From positions 71,380,879 to 71,444,878 of the forward strand of contig RSEF01000004.1 in assembly GCA_003993805.1 (NCBI GenBank): a DNA stretch of 64,000 nt, read 5' to 3'. Positions 48,350 through 61,200 of the stretch are shown piece by piece; within the stretch, counting starts at the first letter, position 1, and each line of letters begins with the position of its first letter. The translations under genes and the position numbers were made by a program. This DNA comes from Himantopus leucocephalus. Its lineage: Eukaryota; Chordata; Aves; Charadriiformes; Recurvirostridae. The notes under the pieces were generated by a model. The model saw only the letters and a list, made by a program, of their open reading frames with translations. It ran no database searches and had not been told where the DNA came from.

Positions 48350-50720
48350 GTATGCTTACAAGGTGTCTATTTTTTAAACCTTGAGCAGTAGTTAACTAAT
48401 GTTGGAGGAAACAAAGTGAAGAAAGGAGTAGTCCTAAACATTTGGGTGAAGAAATCCCACATTAAGAAAAAATTAAACAATTTTCCAGGACAAAACTAAG
48501 TCCACGTTAGAGAAAGACAATTTACTTCCAAAAGGAGAGAACTGCTTTGCTACTGAATAGCTACAGGGCTAACATCGTTGCTTTACAGACTTCAGGTATT
48601 GCACAACTATAGCTTACAGCGACAGTGAACACCATCCTACACATTACAGTTAGAGAAAAGCAGTAAATTGATAAAAGTGCAAGCATCAAAAGAGCTGATA
48701 AAAGGATAAACACTGAGCAACAGTTCATCAGATGGTTTCCATCCTGATGCTCCAAGGATACTTAAAGCAGTAGTTTAGGCACGTGAAGTCCTAAGAAGTC
48801 CTAAGGAGTCACTGAAGCCCTGGAGATGAGCTGGACTTGGACATAACTTTGCAAAAGTCACCAGCTACAGCCCAAGGAAAAATGCAGCACTACCTCACTT
48901 CAGTGCAAAAGAATATATTTAAATTTAGAGAAAGACACACAAGCTGAATGGATTGGGATGTGGAAATATGTTTTGCAAATAAATCGTGCTTCCTTCACTT
49001 ACGAGACTTTTGTTTGTGTCTGTGGATGAAAACAGAGATACAAAGACTGGTTTTTTAATGAAAAGATTTATTTGGGAAGAGATTTTGTAATCAAGATTAG
49101 CTATTTAAGATCCATAAATCAACAGACTGATTCCATGCAACATCAAGTCCAAGATGGCTAATTTCAGAGTATGTAGCCTTTTGAAACAGTATCTCCTCAT
49201 AGCACTTAACATCTAGACATATCAAAGCATTAAACTGCTCTAATTAACCTTGGGCATCTCTTATTTTGCATGGGTGGGTCAAGAAGAGGAGAGTTCAAGC
49301 CAGAATGATGGCATGTGAAGTATGTCCCAGCACAGAGCATTCTGTGCCACCGTGGGCATTAATGTTAAACTCCATTACAGACAAAAAGCTGTGTTCTCTC
49401 AGGGGTTGCTGAGGGTGTTCAGCCCTCAGAGGAGATACCAAAGACTCCAGCAAGACACTAAGCCAAATGATATCCAGAAAACTCAACACCTCTTCATCTT
49501 CAGTCCCCAGGGTGACACGATGACTGGGGCAGAGATGAAAAGCCAGAATCCAGAAGGGCCTGCTCAGCATTGCACAGAGCCTTCTCGCAGATAAAAGTTG
49601 GTGGGAAAATTCAGCTGTACCAAAACAAACAGCCCATCTCCCACAATTCAACCATCGTTCTTCCATGCAAATACATTGACTCCTTACAAGTGTTTTGATT
49701 GCAAACTACTGCACCCTCCCTGCTTTGCAGCAGATAATTTGTAAGTTTGTTCCCTAAAAATCCATCCTGGTTCTATACGAATGACATCATCTGCTAAGAG
49801 CAGTTACTTGAATCAATTTGGAGAAGTGTGAGAAGCAGGTCTAGGAGAAAGTGAACATTGTCTGCCATATTATCTCCTTTTTCAGCGGAGCTGACAGGAC
49901 AGCTGCCTGTTATTACAGTGCACCCCAGGAAATGCTTAGCTGCCAAAGAGCCCAGAGCCAGCAAGGGATTAGCAGGCAAACAAAATTTGTGCACCTGGGA
50001 GTCCTGCAGCTAGATGTGCCATCTTTGTAGCGTACAATACATAAATCCCATTTACAAAGAAACAAAAACAAACAGAAATGACTTAATGTCATCATAATTA
50101 TGATAAGTATTGGAATAATTTGCAGTTTTGTGACTAGATTAAGTGGCAGTAGTTTTCATTTAATTGCAGTAATCTGTTGAAGGATTTATATAACTGTCAT
50201 AAATGTAATTCTCTCCATTGCAGGTTTAAACTGTTCCTGAATAATGCAGGATCAATACCATGTTAAGCGTCCAGAACCCTGATGGCTTTAGGTATACATA
50301 ATGTGGATGGTGCATAGGACTTAATGATTTTGTGTGCCCTGTGTAATATAAAACATGAATTTCCTTCACTGATACCTTTCTAAAAGCAAAGTTTTTGCTG
50401 GACAGCCCTTTTCTCCTCGCACCACTGCATTTGTGCTTCACAGGCATGCTTTCATGAGCTGCTGGAAGAGTTTCTCCGCTCCTGGGTCAGCCTATGCTGG
50501 ACTGGGGTGATGCCCAATGCCACCCCCTTCTGCATCCCTGCGCAGGGAGGAGGACTGGACAGCAGTCACCGCACGGAGCTGAGCTGTGCTCCAGGCAACT
50601 CCCTCACCCCGTTCCCATGGACGCCTCCCATGCCCACTGTCACCAGTTTTAAGTAGAATCAGGTTTGTATCCCTACCTCCACACGAAAACACCAGCAGCA
50701 ATATTGACAGCCTAAGGTTG
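48350..50720. other. Non-coding stretch, no gene recognised
   Basis: No gene was recognised. The 123-codon minus frame at 49295-49666 has no domain. The part at 50080-50230 is unique, AT-rich and contains an NKX-type TTAAGTGGC site and TAAT cores, so it could be a regulatory element. GGTTG at 50716-50720 is the likely 5' target-site copy of the LTR insertion. Confidence 0.5.
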
Positions 50721-51317
50721 TGTGGTGGATTGACTTTGGCTGGACACTAGGTGCCCACCAAGCCGCTCTATCACTCCCCTCCTCAGCAGGATGGGGCAGG
50801 GAGGGGAGAAAATAAGGTGGGGAAAAAAACCTTGTGGGTCAAGATAAAGGCAGTTTAATAAAGAAAAAGCAAAGGTCGTGTGGGGAAGCAAAGGAAAACA
50901 AAAGATTTATTCTCTACTTCCCATCAGCAGGTGATGTCCAGCCATTTCCCGGGAAGTAGGTCTTCAGTATGCGTAGCAGTTGCTCCGGAAGACAGATGTC
51001 ATAAAAAAATGCCCCCGCTTTCTCTCCTTTCTCATAGCTTTTATTGCTGAGCAAACGTCATATGGTATGGCATATCTCTTTGGCCAGTTTGGGCCAGCTG
51101 TCCTGGCTATGTCCCCTCCCAAGATCTTGCCCACTCCCAGCCCACTGGTGAAGGGACGGCAATGTTGGAGAGACAGCCCTGATGCTGTGCGAGCACTGCT
51201 CAGCAGTACCCAAAACACTGATGCGTTATCAACACCTTTCTAGCTACCAATACAAAGCGCAGCACTATGAGGGCTGCTATGGGGAATATTAACTGCACCG
51301 CAGCCAGACCCAAAACA
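50721..51317 (-). mobile_element. Solo LTR of an avian endogenous retrovirus
   Basis: A 597-bp unit begins TGTGGTGGATTGAC and ends CCCAAAACA, so it has the TG...CA termini of a retroviral LTR. The start, with its GCTGGACACTAGGTGCCCACC block, is recognised as a common bird LTR family. Read on the minus strand the order is retroviral: TATA-like AATAAAAGC (51033-51049), a polyadenylation signal AATAAA (50906-50911) and a T-rich R/U5-like part with TTATTAAACTGCC. The flanks GGTTG (50716-50720) and GGTTT (51318-51322) are a 4-of-5 target-site duplication, as expected for a 5-bp class. No gag, pol or env sequence is adjacent, so this is a solo LTR left by recombination. The frames at 50964-51243 lie inside it and are not genes. 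I do not assign a Repbase name. Confidence 0.88.
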
Positions 51318-53568
51318 GGTTTCTTTCCTGTCATCAGGATGGATGACACACGTCCCACCCAGTAGCAATGAACTTCTAACAAAGCTGCTGCACGGCCCAC
51401 TGAAAAGTAATGCATAAACCTCAGTGTGCTCTGGGGGTTAGACAGTCCGGGAGAGTTCAGCTGGGGACTTTCTCCTTCTAGTTATGTATGTACTTATGCC
51501 AAGGCAAACAAATTAGTAGAAAAGTCACTGGAATATTTAAGAATCCGATATATTGATTCTGTCTGTATTTTAGGAATACCTTCTCAGCAGACTTACGGGC
51601 AGAAGTGGCAAACGTTTTAAGACATATCAGGAACTAAAAGACAGAAATAAGCTCTGAAGTTACTGAGGAAGAGCCATCACACCCTAGGAAAAAGGAGCAG
51701 AGAATAGCTGGAGAGAACATCAGAGTTACCCCAACTGTGGATGGAGAAAGGGTGGCTTTCAAAACAGAGGCACCACCAGCCTGTCAAGGTAGCAGCTATA
51801 TTATCAATACGAAGATTATACATCAGAGGAACTCCTGGGATCAAACCTGTAGGAGAAAGCACGGTGCATTTCAACCAAATACAAGCTTTTCCCAACCAAG
51901 AACACCAATGTCTTCAGTCACTGACTCAAAGAAAATCAGAAGCAGAAAACACTGTGACGGATCTACCATAGCAGTACACAGCATTGTCTTGAGAGCAAGA
52001 AGTGGCTGTGCAATCACAGCAATAGCTCCAGGTTTGGAAATGGAAGTTAACAGGCAAGGCTCTTTCCTCTACTCTCTTTTTTTTTTTATGTATTAGTTAG
52101 CCTTAAGAAAGTTTTATTATATTTGCATCATTTCAAGCGTATTATTGTTGTCATAAATTAAGAATTGCTCTCTACCAGGATCCAGTTTCTCACTGCGCTA
52201 CTGAGAATCCAGGCTTAGAAATAAAGGTGTGTATTTTCCTATCATGCTATCTGCCCTCCCACCCCCTTCTTAGTCGATAAGCTGGCACACGCCCCATCTG
52301 CTCCCACCTATTTTACATGATCGTTAAAAAGAGAAATCTTTCAGAAAACACAGTTCTGGAGTTGTGTGAATCAGCTAAATAAGAGGTAACTATCTCCCTG
52401 CTATGGGGGTGGGAGACCTTGAGGTCATATGCACATAGCGGGTAACAGCAGCGGAGGGCTGCAGCCCATTAAAAGTGCATTCACATCTATTGGCCTTCCC
52501 TGGAAACTCGAACAAGTAAAATGAGTGGTAGCAATTCACAAAACTTCATCAGTCCCACGAGGATGTTACAATCAGCCTCCTCTCTTCATGAATCCCTAGT
52601 GTTCAATTCGTTTCCAGTTTTCTTGCCCAGACAAAATATTGAAAAAACAGAAAACGTGAGTCTAAAAATAACTGTTTCCCAGTCTTTTAATCCCGCTAAG
52701 CAATTTCCCAACTGCAACCTCTTCTTCCTTATGCAGTGTAGCATGACTGAAGTGAATGCACTCCAGTGTTCACAGATAAAACAAAGGAAAAAAAAAAACC
52801 CTATATTTTTATTCCTAAGTCAGACTTAGTTTCAGCGTAACAGAGTTACAGTCTACAATTTTCTCCATGTACCTATTGCTCAGCTCTTAAAACCAGAAAT
52901 GACCACAAATCAGTGAAAGTAATAGTTGCTTGAATGCTTTGTAAAAGTGAGTTTTTTCCAATAAAATAATACAGAAAAGCCAAAGTAGATTACTTTTTAT
53001 TCTGAATAGAGATTGTACAATAAAAACACTGTATCAGTTTTTCTTTTTGCCATTTTCAAAGTATAATTGCAAGGCATACCATCAATCATTAGATAAAAGC
53101 CCCTCACACACGTAGGCTTTCAGTGACTTCCCCCACCACCACTTCCTCAGTTTCACTTTGTAAAGTCTCTCTCAGGAAGCCTTGTGGGAACAGAAGATTG
53201 ACAGAAATCCCAAACTCCTTAGAAATCAGCTCAAGCAGTGATTATAGGGTGCTGATCTGCCCACTATCTTTCTATTCATTCTTCCATTTCCTGCAACCAG
53301 CCTCCTGTATGATGCCTTCAGGAAAGAGCTCCACACTGCACCAGTCACTGTTTGCATACAGCACTGACAAAGCCAAGATTTACCTTTTCTGAACCTATCA
53401 CTCCTCCGCACTATTCCATCACAGAAATAATCTGCAGTAGAAGCTCCCCCTGGAAAAAAAAACCCCAGATGCTGCATAGGCTTTTTTAAGTTAAGCAGTG
53501 AGTTTGATGGTAAATAAAGGACCAACTTTCTGAAATTATTCATGCAATAAAATACAGAAACAGTTGTA
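51318..53568. other. Non-coding stretch, no gene recognised
   Basis: No gene was recognised. Frames of 119 (51737-52096) and 102 (52521-52829) codons have no domain. T10 lies at 52077-52086 and an A-run at about 52786-52798. Confidence 0.5.
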
Positions 53569-53800
53569 AAAGTAGGCATGAAACACCAGCCTTTTGTCAT
53601 TCCAGGACAAATGCACCACTCCGTGTCTTGTTGCCTCATGATCTTTTCCTGTATTGCCTGAGAAACTCTGAATATTCTTGTCTANAAAGTAGGCATGAAA
53701 CACCAGCCTTTTGTCATTCCAGGACAAATACACCACTCCGTGTCTTGTTGCCTCATGATCTTTTCCCGTATTGCCTGAGGAACTCTGAATATTCCTGTCT
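53569..53800 (+). repeat. 115-bp direct duplication split by a single N
   Basis: 53569-53683 and 53686-53800 align without gaps over 115 bases with four differences, all transitions, and are separated by one A and an N at 53685. As at 47742, this looks like two overlapping contig ends joined without merging; the four transitions would then be allelic differences or read errors. The minus frame at 53536-53874 repeats its own peptide for this reason. Confidence 0.95.
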
Positions 53801-55051
53801 GCGCTCTGAGATGTTAGAGGGTGAATATATTGGGGGTGACTTATAAACAGGCAACTGTGGCACTCTCCGTGCAAGTGGGATACTCAGATTTCAACCTCTG
53901 CTATACATAAGGGGTTTGAAACTCTGTTTCCACACACTTATTCTAGCTTGTAAGATGCAATTAGAAAGCTGTGGCGACGCTGTTAGAGCATCCTACAGGT
54001 GGGATATTAACAGCAGCCCAGGAGCAGCAGAAGTGGCCTTGGGAAAACGAGAAGCCTACAAAGGGGGCACATTATGCAGAAGAAAACATGTAGCTAGAGG
54101 AGAAGCCACAGCTGCCTTGCATTTTGGAGAAATAGGCAGTGTTTTGCATTATTCCACCCCACCCCCTGCCTTAGTTTCTTATATTGTTTCTGTGGCTATA
54201 AAACTCCTTAGTCTGCATCTTCAAGGACTCTCAGTACATCTCCGGCCAGGGAGAGGCACGCAAGGCAGCCTGAAGTAAGCTGAGAAGCCACCACGCCACA
54301 GCATCCTGATGGCACGGGTACCTGAGCCACTCTGCTTGAGCCTACAGTGCCCTCCTACATCCCATGCCACCACCTGGTGTGGTGGGCAGCCCCAAGGACT
54401 GACACTAACCAAGATCAAAACCTTCATCTACTCAGAGTCACTTGTTGTCAGTTCCCGATCTGGTAATCCTTGTGTCCCCCTCTTTCCTTCTGCTTTTGTA
54501 ATTGCATCTACAGTGGATGCTGGTCCCCTTCTAAAGCTGCTAAAAATCAAAATCTTTAGTCCTGGAGCTATTTAGGGAGAATATCATGGCAACTGCAATC
54601 CTGGATGGCCATCCACTAACTTTAGATGGCTTTCTAACACACTAACTCACTTCATGCTACTAGGCAGGAAACATCTGTTTCTCTTTGCTCAATCAAGTTT
54701 TCCTTATAAAGTGGCCCTGAATGTGCAGTCCTGGGTCAATTTGGACATGTAATAGCAGATGAGATATTTTTAATGTATTATATAAGTTGGAAGTGAATTA
54801 TACTGGAATAACTTCAGGAGGTCCACCTAGAAATGGTTGTCTTAACACACATGGAAGTAATTTATTTCAAAAATAGGAGAATCTGAGTACATTTGCACAG
54901 TTTGGATTTTTTTTGCTGAAGGGCCTTTTTCTGCCTAATATTCCCAAGTAGGCGTTTACCTAAGAATTACTCACTAGTCAGACGCACACTGTGCTTAAGT
55001 GCACAACTACTCATGTTTTGATACTGGAGATTAATTCCCTTTTCTCCCCAG
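53801..55051. other. Non-coding stretch, no gene recognised
   Basis: No gene was recognised. The 120-codon frame at 53916-54278 has no domain. The last 20 bases before 55052 are pyrimidine-rich and form an acceptor-like site. Confidence 0.5.
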
Positions 55052-55202
55052 TGGTGAATTTGCTTAACATATACAGACAGAGGCATATGTCTGGAGAAAG
55101 GAAACCTTTTGCTTCAAACAATGCGATTCACACAAATGCATGGACAGTTGGTGACAAGTTGCACTAGATATCCCTATGGATTACGTTGCCCTGTGCTTAC
55201 AG
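55052..55202 (+). other. Candidate non-coding exon (151 bp)
   Basis: A near-ideal acceptor (CCCTTTTCTCCCCAG) ends at 55051 and a near-ideal donor (CTTACAG-GTAAGA) begins at 55203. All three frames contain stops; the longest runs from the acceptor to a TAG about 35 bases before the donor. If transcribed, it fits an internal exon of a long non-coding RNA or an untranslated exon better than an internal coding exon. No partner exon was identified. Confidence 0.2.
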
Positions 55203-56132
55203 GTAAGACTAATAGATAACCACTACTTTTCGCAGTATTGACACTCATTGGGTAAAGTTTCAAACTGTAAAACAAGACCATTAAAACACACTTTGAAAGT
55301 AAGTTTTAGGACCCTAAACTAGCTAAAGTCTTTAAAAATAATCAACTAGAAGAGAAACTTGTGCGCTAAATTATGATGTGACCTAGATACGTATATATAC
55401 TGCAGTGAAATTTCCATCGGTTTGCACCAACTTAAATACATAAATGACCACATTACGTTTAAATGATCCAGAATTTAAAGTGTTTCTTTCATAGATTTGC
55501 TTCAGAGAAAATGCCCATTTACCTACTAAAGAATTATTTTTCCTTTATCTTTTGAAGTATCACAAAGCAGCGAGTTCACAGACAGCGACTAAAGATGCTA
55601 CCAGACTATGTTCACAATTATTGGGAAAAAATGAAACATACTCTCAGGGATGCAAAAGTTAAAAAGATGCCACCCTAAAACCAGACAGTACATACTCCTC
55701 ATTCTCCTCTAATAACGGAGGGTAAGGCACCTGCCCACACCACCAGTCAGACCATTTCTGGACCAGTGTACAAAATCAGACAGTTGCTATCATTTCCAGA
55801 AATGCTTCAGCTTACACAAGTGCTGCTCCTGCAAAAACTTCTAGAATGAGAAGGTACCAATCAAACCAGTCAGTGCAACCAATGTCAGGAGTTCAAGACC
55901 GATTTTGTGTTCTATTGCGTAAAGACGACAAAATTACACAGTCAAAAGCCACTGAGAATTAAGGGGTCTGCAGAAAATATTCCTTTCTAAGGCCACATAA
56001 GTCCATGCATAGAGGACTGGCAGTAATCACTTAGAGTCAGTAGAAGTATTTCTTACTATTCGGTATTTAAGATAAAATACTTGTATGTAACCTACATTAT
56101 GACTTCCCATACAAACACATATTTTGCCCTTC

Positions 56133-56198
56133 NAAAAAAAAAAAAAAAAAAAGACTACAAGGACAAGAGACAGGTATTTTAAAAGAAAAAAAAAAAAA
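56133..56198 (+). repeat. N and long poly(A) tracts
   Basis: An N at 56133 is followed by 19 As (56134-56152), then a spacer, then 13 As (56186-56198). The N probably records an unresolved homopolymer length. Confidence 0.9.
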
Positions 56199-56606
56199 TC
56201 TTTCTTCCCTTATCTGAATTTCCCAATAAACTTGCTGCACTTCCCTTTCAGGCTTAATTTTTCAAACTGGTGGAATTAGCAGTCAGCTGACACTGTTGTG
56301 GTACTTGAACCCATGGCCATCTCCATGCTGGCAATGCCATAAAAGCTGACTGTATCAAACACCTTTCACGGAAGGAGGCAACCAGGTCTTTAGCGCAACT
56401 TTCTGATTTCCTCTGATCCTTTGTGTTCATGACTGAGCATGGCATGTGGGTCTTCCACAAAACTGCCCATGGCAGCTCTTTATTTTGGTATTCAGTAACT
56501 CCCTCAAACCAAAGCCATTTCTCAGGGCATGCTTAGCTCTGCTGTATTCACCCTAACATCACACCCTTAAGAACAGTTAACTCCTACAATCAAATGTGCC
56601 CTACTT

Positions 56607-56636
56607 TAAAAAATAATAAATAATAATAATAAAAAA
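56607..56636 (+). repeat. (AAT)n-type microsatellite
   Basis: Imperfect ATA/AAT units in an A-rich run. Confidence 0.85.
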
Positions 56637-58265
56637 GAGGTAATAAGGACAGAAGAAAACCAGAGGTCAAATATCAAAGGTGATTCTCCCCTGCGTCACA
56701 CCAGTGAACCACAGGAGCATCGCTCTTTGCGGTTCTCCCTCTTCCCTTCCAGCCTCCCCAAGGCAGGCAGACACCAGCCTGACCCTGCAACAGGGCAGGC
56801 CTGCAGTTTTGTCGATTCAGCGGGCATCCAGGGGTAACAGCACCCTAACTGCACTTTGTGACCCCCTAAAAGCTCTGCCTGTGGCTCTTGCACAACAACC
56901 TCCCTGGGATCTAGGCTTCAAGAGTGAAGGACTCGGGGAGCCTGTCTACAGGTGAATGTTAACCTATCTTTATTTTTACAAAGCCGAACAGACAAAGACA
57001 GCAGTTGCTGCTGCAGATGTACACATAGTTCTGCACAAGCAAAGACTCCTCACATAACCAGCTCTGCAGCATCGCACGTCCTGGCCAAGATTTCCACCAA
57101 GCAAAGATCCAGAGCCATACAACAGATTCGCCCACATTCTAAATCAGCAGAGCACAAGCCATTTCTCACACAGAATCATTTAGAAGATTTAATGTGCTCA
57201 TTGCATTCAATCTGTACTTACAGTCTTGATATTTAATCCACAGGATCCTGGCCCCACTCCAGTGCATGGGATGCACTTTCTGGCAGTGCAGCAGAACCCC
57301 ATGCTAAAAGCTGTTGTTGTGAGATAAGTGCAGGAGCAAAGATAGTCTTATAGTCAAAGCTACCGAATACCGCTGGCAACACTGGATTTTGTCTCTAAAG
57401 TCCTGACATGAAACAAGATTTCACACTAAACAGCTTAAAGTATTTTTTAAAAGTGTTCTGAGCAAGGATGAAGTAGAAAATAAACAGTATGCAATCATAA
57501 ATCACTGGAGAGTATCACAGCAAGTATGCACTTAGAAGATAAATTACAGCCATACAGGCAATTTTGAGTCAATCTTCCGACTGCTTGGCTCTGCAGTTTC
57601 AATGTAGCTCTTTCAACTCACATTTTACACAACTTAAACCGCATAAAATATAACGATAATAAGGCAGCAACTCTTCCAGTTTTATTCAGATAGAGTTCAA
57701 TTGTGAGCAAAAGCTTGCTAAAGCAAGTTGAAGTAATAAAAACATTTGCAAGTTCACCTCCTACATGAATGTGCCGTGTGTGCCTGATTACAAGTTAACA
57801 TGTACACCCAGCCCTTAACCTGTACCTTTTCTGCTGCAGAGGTGATGAATCCCTTCCTGCTTTCTGAAAAAGAAGCAGTGCTTAGGACCAAGGTATTTTC
57901 ACATCGTCAACATCGGTGAGACACTCATTGCTTTGCCAGCAAGTATCAGTGTACAAGATCAGAAACCGAGCACAGGGGAGAAAACAAAACCACCCCTGCC
58001 ACCAGCCACTTGAAACCTCAGCCCATCCCTGAAGCAGCTGTAGAAATGCCGGCAATTACCTCAGAAACAAGAAGCAGCTGGGTTCAGTTCCCGATTCATC
58101 TTCACAAAGCAAACAAGGAGAAGGAGGGTCTTAGGGTTTTATACAGTGAAGTGGGGTTGGGGGGAAGAACAAGTGATGCTGGAGGAAGGTGTAGAGTTAA
58201 AAGGCTGTCTGTGTGATAGTTGTACAAACTGTCTTACTGGAGGGTCAGGGGAAAGTCTCCTCAGT

Positions 58266-58287
58266 AAAAAAAAATAAATAAATAAAA
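58266..58287 (+). repeat. A-run with (AAAT)n
   Basis: A9 followed by three TAAA units. Confidence 0.85.
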
Positions 58288-61200
58288 GTGTGTTATCACA
58301 GCAGAAGATACTGAATTGGATGTGTGAGCTAGGCATGGTTTCTCTGGGAAACTCCAGCAAGAGCCTGGTGATAGTCATGACAGCGGAAAGCCAGTCTGGA
58401 GGTGAATCTGCGTATTTTGTTTATTCCATCTGCTTCTTCCAGGGCACCCTGCAGATGGGGGGGGATAAGAAAAGATCAGAGGAATTTTTTCTACCTGCCC
58501 TTTATCTTCCCAGCACACAGTCATATATCTCTAGTTGCCATATGTATGGCTAATAATGGAGCTTAGAAGAAAGGGAATGGGTTGAGATGAAAAGAATCAC
58601 TTAGCAAAGTATTACGAATGTTCATCATCTTCTTTTTCTGTTTCTTGGTTATGTGCAGGGGGTGACCTTGACTGTATAATGACCTATTTGCAAGTTTGTC
58701 ACTGGAAATATCATTTGTACAAAGAACATTTATAGATGTATACTTCTGTAGGGTGGCTGACCAGGTAATTGTAAAACCACTGCGAGCTCACGGCACTACG
58801 ATCTATTCAGGATCATACAACACTGCAGTCATATACATGCAGATAACAGCAAGATTACCCTTTAAAAAGTAAGAAGCATTTTTCCTTTTATTTTGTGGAC
58901 TATTTTGCATGACCCTTACTCTTCGCTAGTGGTAAGTATGCATACAGCATCTTTATTGTGGCTGCACTTCCATAAGGAGAATTAATCTTATGGAACCATT
59001 TAACAAAGCAGATGACATGAAGGTGCTCTCTTAAGGGAGAGGACAAGTCATTTCCTGTTTCACATAAAATGAATAGGGGTAAAATAATACCATGGCCAGG
59101 AGACAGAAAGAATCAAATCTCAGTTTGTAGGCATGAGTCACGATTCATTCTTAGGGTGATTAATGGAGCAGTATGCTTCCCAATATGTAAGTCTTTCCTC
59201 TATGTACTTGGTTTTGCATCATTTGTAGAGTCAAAACGATTAAAAAGTACTTCGCCCTCATGCTCCCTATAGGAACTCAGATGCTCAAGTAACTCTATCC
59301 TTTCTGGAACACATTAGTTTCACAACAGGTAAGCAGGAAGTGAAGACACTGAGTAATCCAGGACGTAATGCAACACTTCTCATTGCTGGATGGGATACAC
59401 GGCCCTGATTTGAAATAAAAATATTCTACATCCCTGTCCAAAACTATTTTCTAAAACGTTGTAGAGGTACACTTGCAAGAGTTAAAGGAGACATCCCCAA
59501 AAGGAGTTTCAAACAGCCCACAATAATTATGTAGTGCTTACTAGGAAGAGAAAGCTAAAGATCACATGAACTGTTATGGGTAAATTTCCCATCTCTTATC
59601 TCCATAGAATATTCCTCATTTCCACTAGGCAAGGAAAGAATATCCATCTGCTAATATATCTATAGAATGATGCCATAATTAATGCTTTTTAACTATCATC
59701 AGCTGTATAGCACATTTTACAAAGAGACAGGGAAGTACATGCAAATCTGACCAAGTGTCTTCATTTAAAACGGTACCGTCAAACCCAGGTCATTTGGTTC
59801 TTTATGGAAGAAGATGAACTTAGGAGATCTCTTTTCCATTCTTTGGCTTGATACAGCTGTTAGCGCTGTTGCTAAAAGCCGGTATTCATCTTTGAAGATA
59901 AGCTGCCCACATGTCTTTCTGGGGTTAGCCAGATGGTCGTAGCGCACTACTGATGCACAACTGCAGTGTTAGTACAGGCTGAGTGGAACTAATGAGTGGA
60001 AGCGTGGGTGGGATGCTCAATGGCTTAAACATTTGTTTCTTTTCTCTTCCTTAGATGATACTGGTGGTCCACGTGGGCTAGCAACCTTTAACTTCAATTA
60101 AGGTTGTAGGTGTAGGATTCACACATTTTTTTTCTTAATGTGTGGATACTAACGAGAGCTTGCCTCATTGTACATCACCATCAGATATGCCATACTCATA
60201 ACCACATCTAAAAGTATATTTTGTACTTCACACAAAAGTAAAAGCATGCTGAGATTTCTCATATATTTACTACTAACATGTTTATAAACTTACTTTAGAG
60301 GGTAGATACTTTCCCAGACAGTATTGCAAAACATCATTTAACAAGGATATACTGAATATTGATTAAAAGTAGCCCTTCATTTAGAATGTAAAAGCCATAT
60401 CTTATTGGTTAGCTTGGCAATGCAGTTAGACAAGAACCCTGCACTACTTGGAACATTACGGACTCCTATCTGATTTTTGCTGCAATTGGTACTTCACCGC
60501 TATTTTTTCTAAACCGTGTTATTGTGCTTAATGATGCTGTCAACAGCCTGAGAGACAGCAATAGGGAAGGGAAGGCAAGAGCTCTCCCAGGAGGGCAAGC
60601 GCAGAGAACCCCAGCAGTGAAATAAATGAACAAGAGCCCAAACAATCCAGTTGTTTTCTGTCAGAGGCAGGCTAAAACTGACACTTCCAAAGAAAACAAA
60701 CTCAACCTTTCTAGTCCTCCAGGAATCTGACCTGTCTATTCAAAATCTGTTCACATCACACAAAGCTTCATGAAAAGAAAGAAAGCCTTCTTTACCCCCA
60801 GTAGAGGTCCATGAATTCTACGAAAAAAAAATTGTCTCCTTCTGGGTGTTTTTTAGACCTACATAAATCACTATCATCAACGCTCTACAACCAGTCACCT
60901 TTTCACCTTAGCACTTCAAAACGGCATCCCTCAAACTATCAATTTAAATATAGAAACACTTACTGAGGAGATACTCTGCAATCATTTATATTTCATTTAT
61001 TATACTAAAAATTAAACTATAACTAAAATCATATGGCCTTCACTTTTTTAGGTATTTTGTACTCTTCCACTATTTCTCTTTTAAATTTTGTCAACACTGA
61101 GAAAAAATAAGGAGAGTTAGACTGATTTCCTAGGAAAATGAACCATGTACGGTCACAGCAGATCTACCTTGGCTTATAGCCTGAACCACAAAGGTTATTA

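Larger units (their letters stand above)
55203..58265. other. Non-coding stretch, no gene recognised
   Basis: No gene was recognised. It contains an N and A-runs at 56133-56198 and an (ATA)n stretch at 56607. Frames of 91 and 94 codons at 56680-57236 have no domain. Confidence 0.5.

Noticed and set aside
50964..51243. 84- and 87-codon frames on both strands
   Set aside because: They lie inside the solo LTR, which does not encode protein.
53536..53874. 112-codon minus frame with an internally repeated peptide
   Set aside because: The peptide repeat comes from the duplication around the N at 53685, not from a repeat protein.
59229..59328. Exon between a T-rich acceptor and CAACAG-GTAAGC
   Set aside because: All three frames are closed early and no partner exon is visible. 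Kept only as a note.
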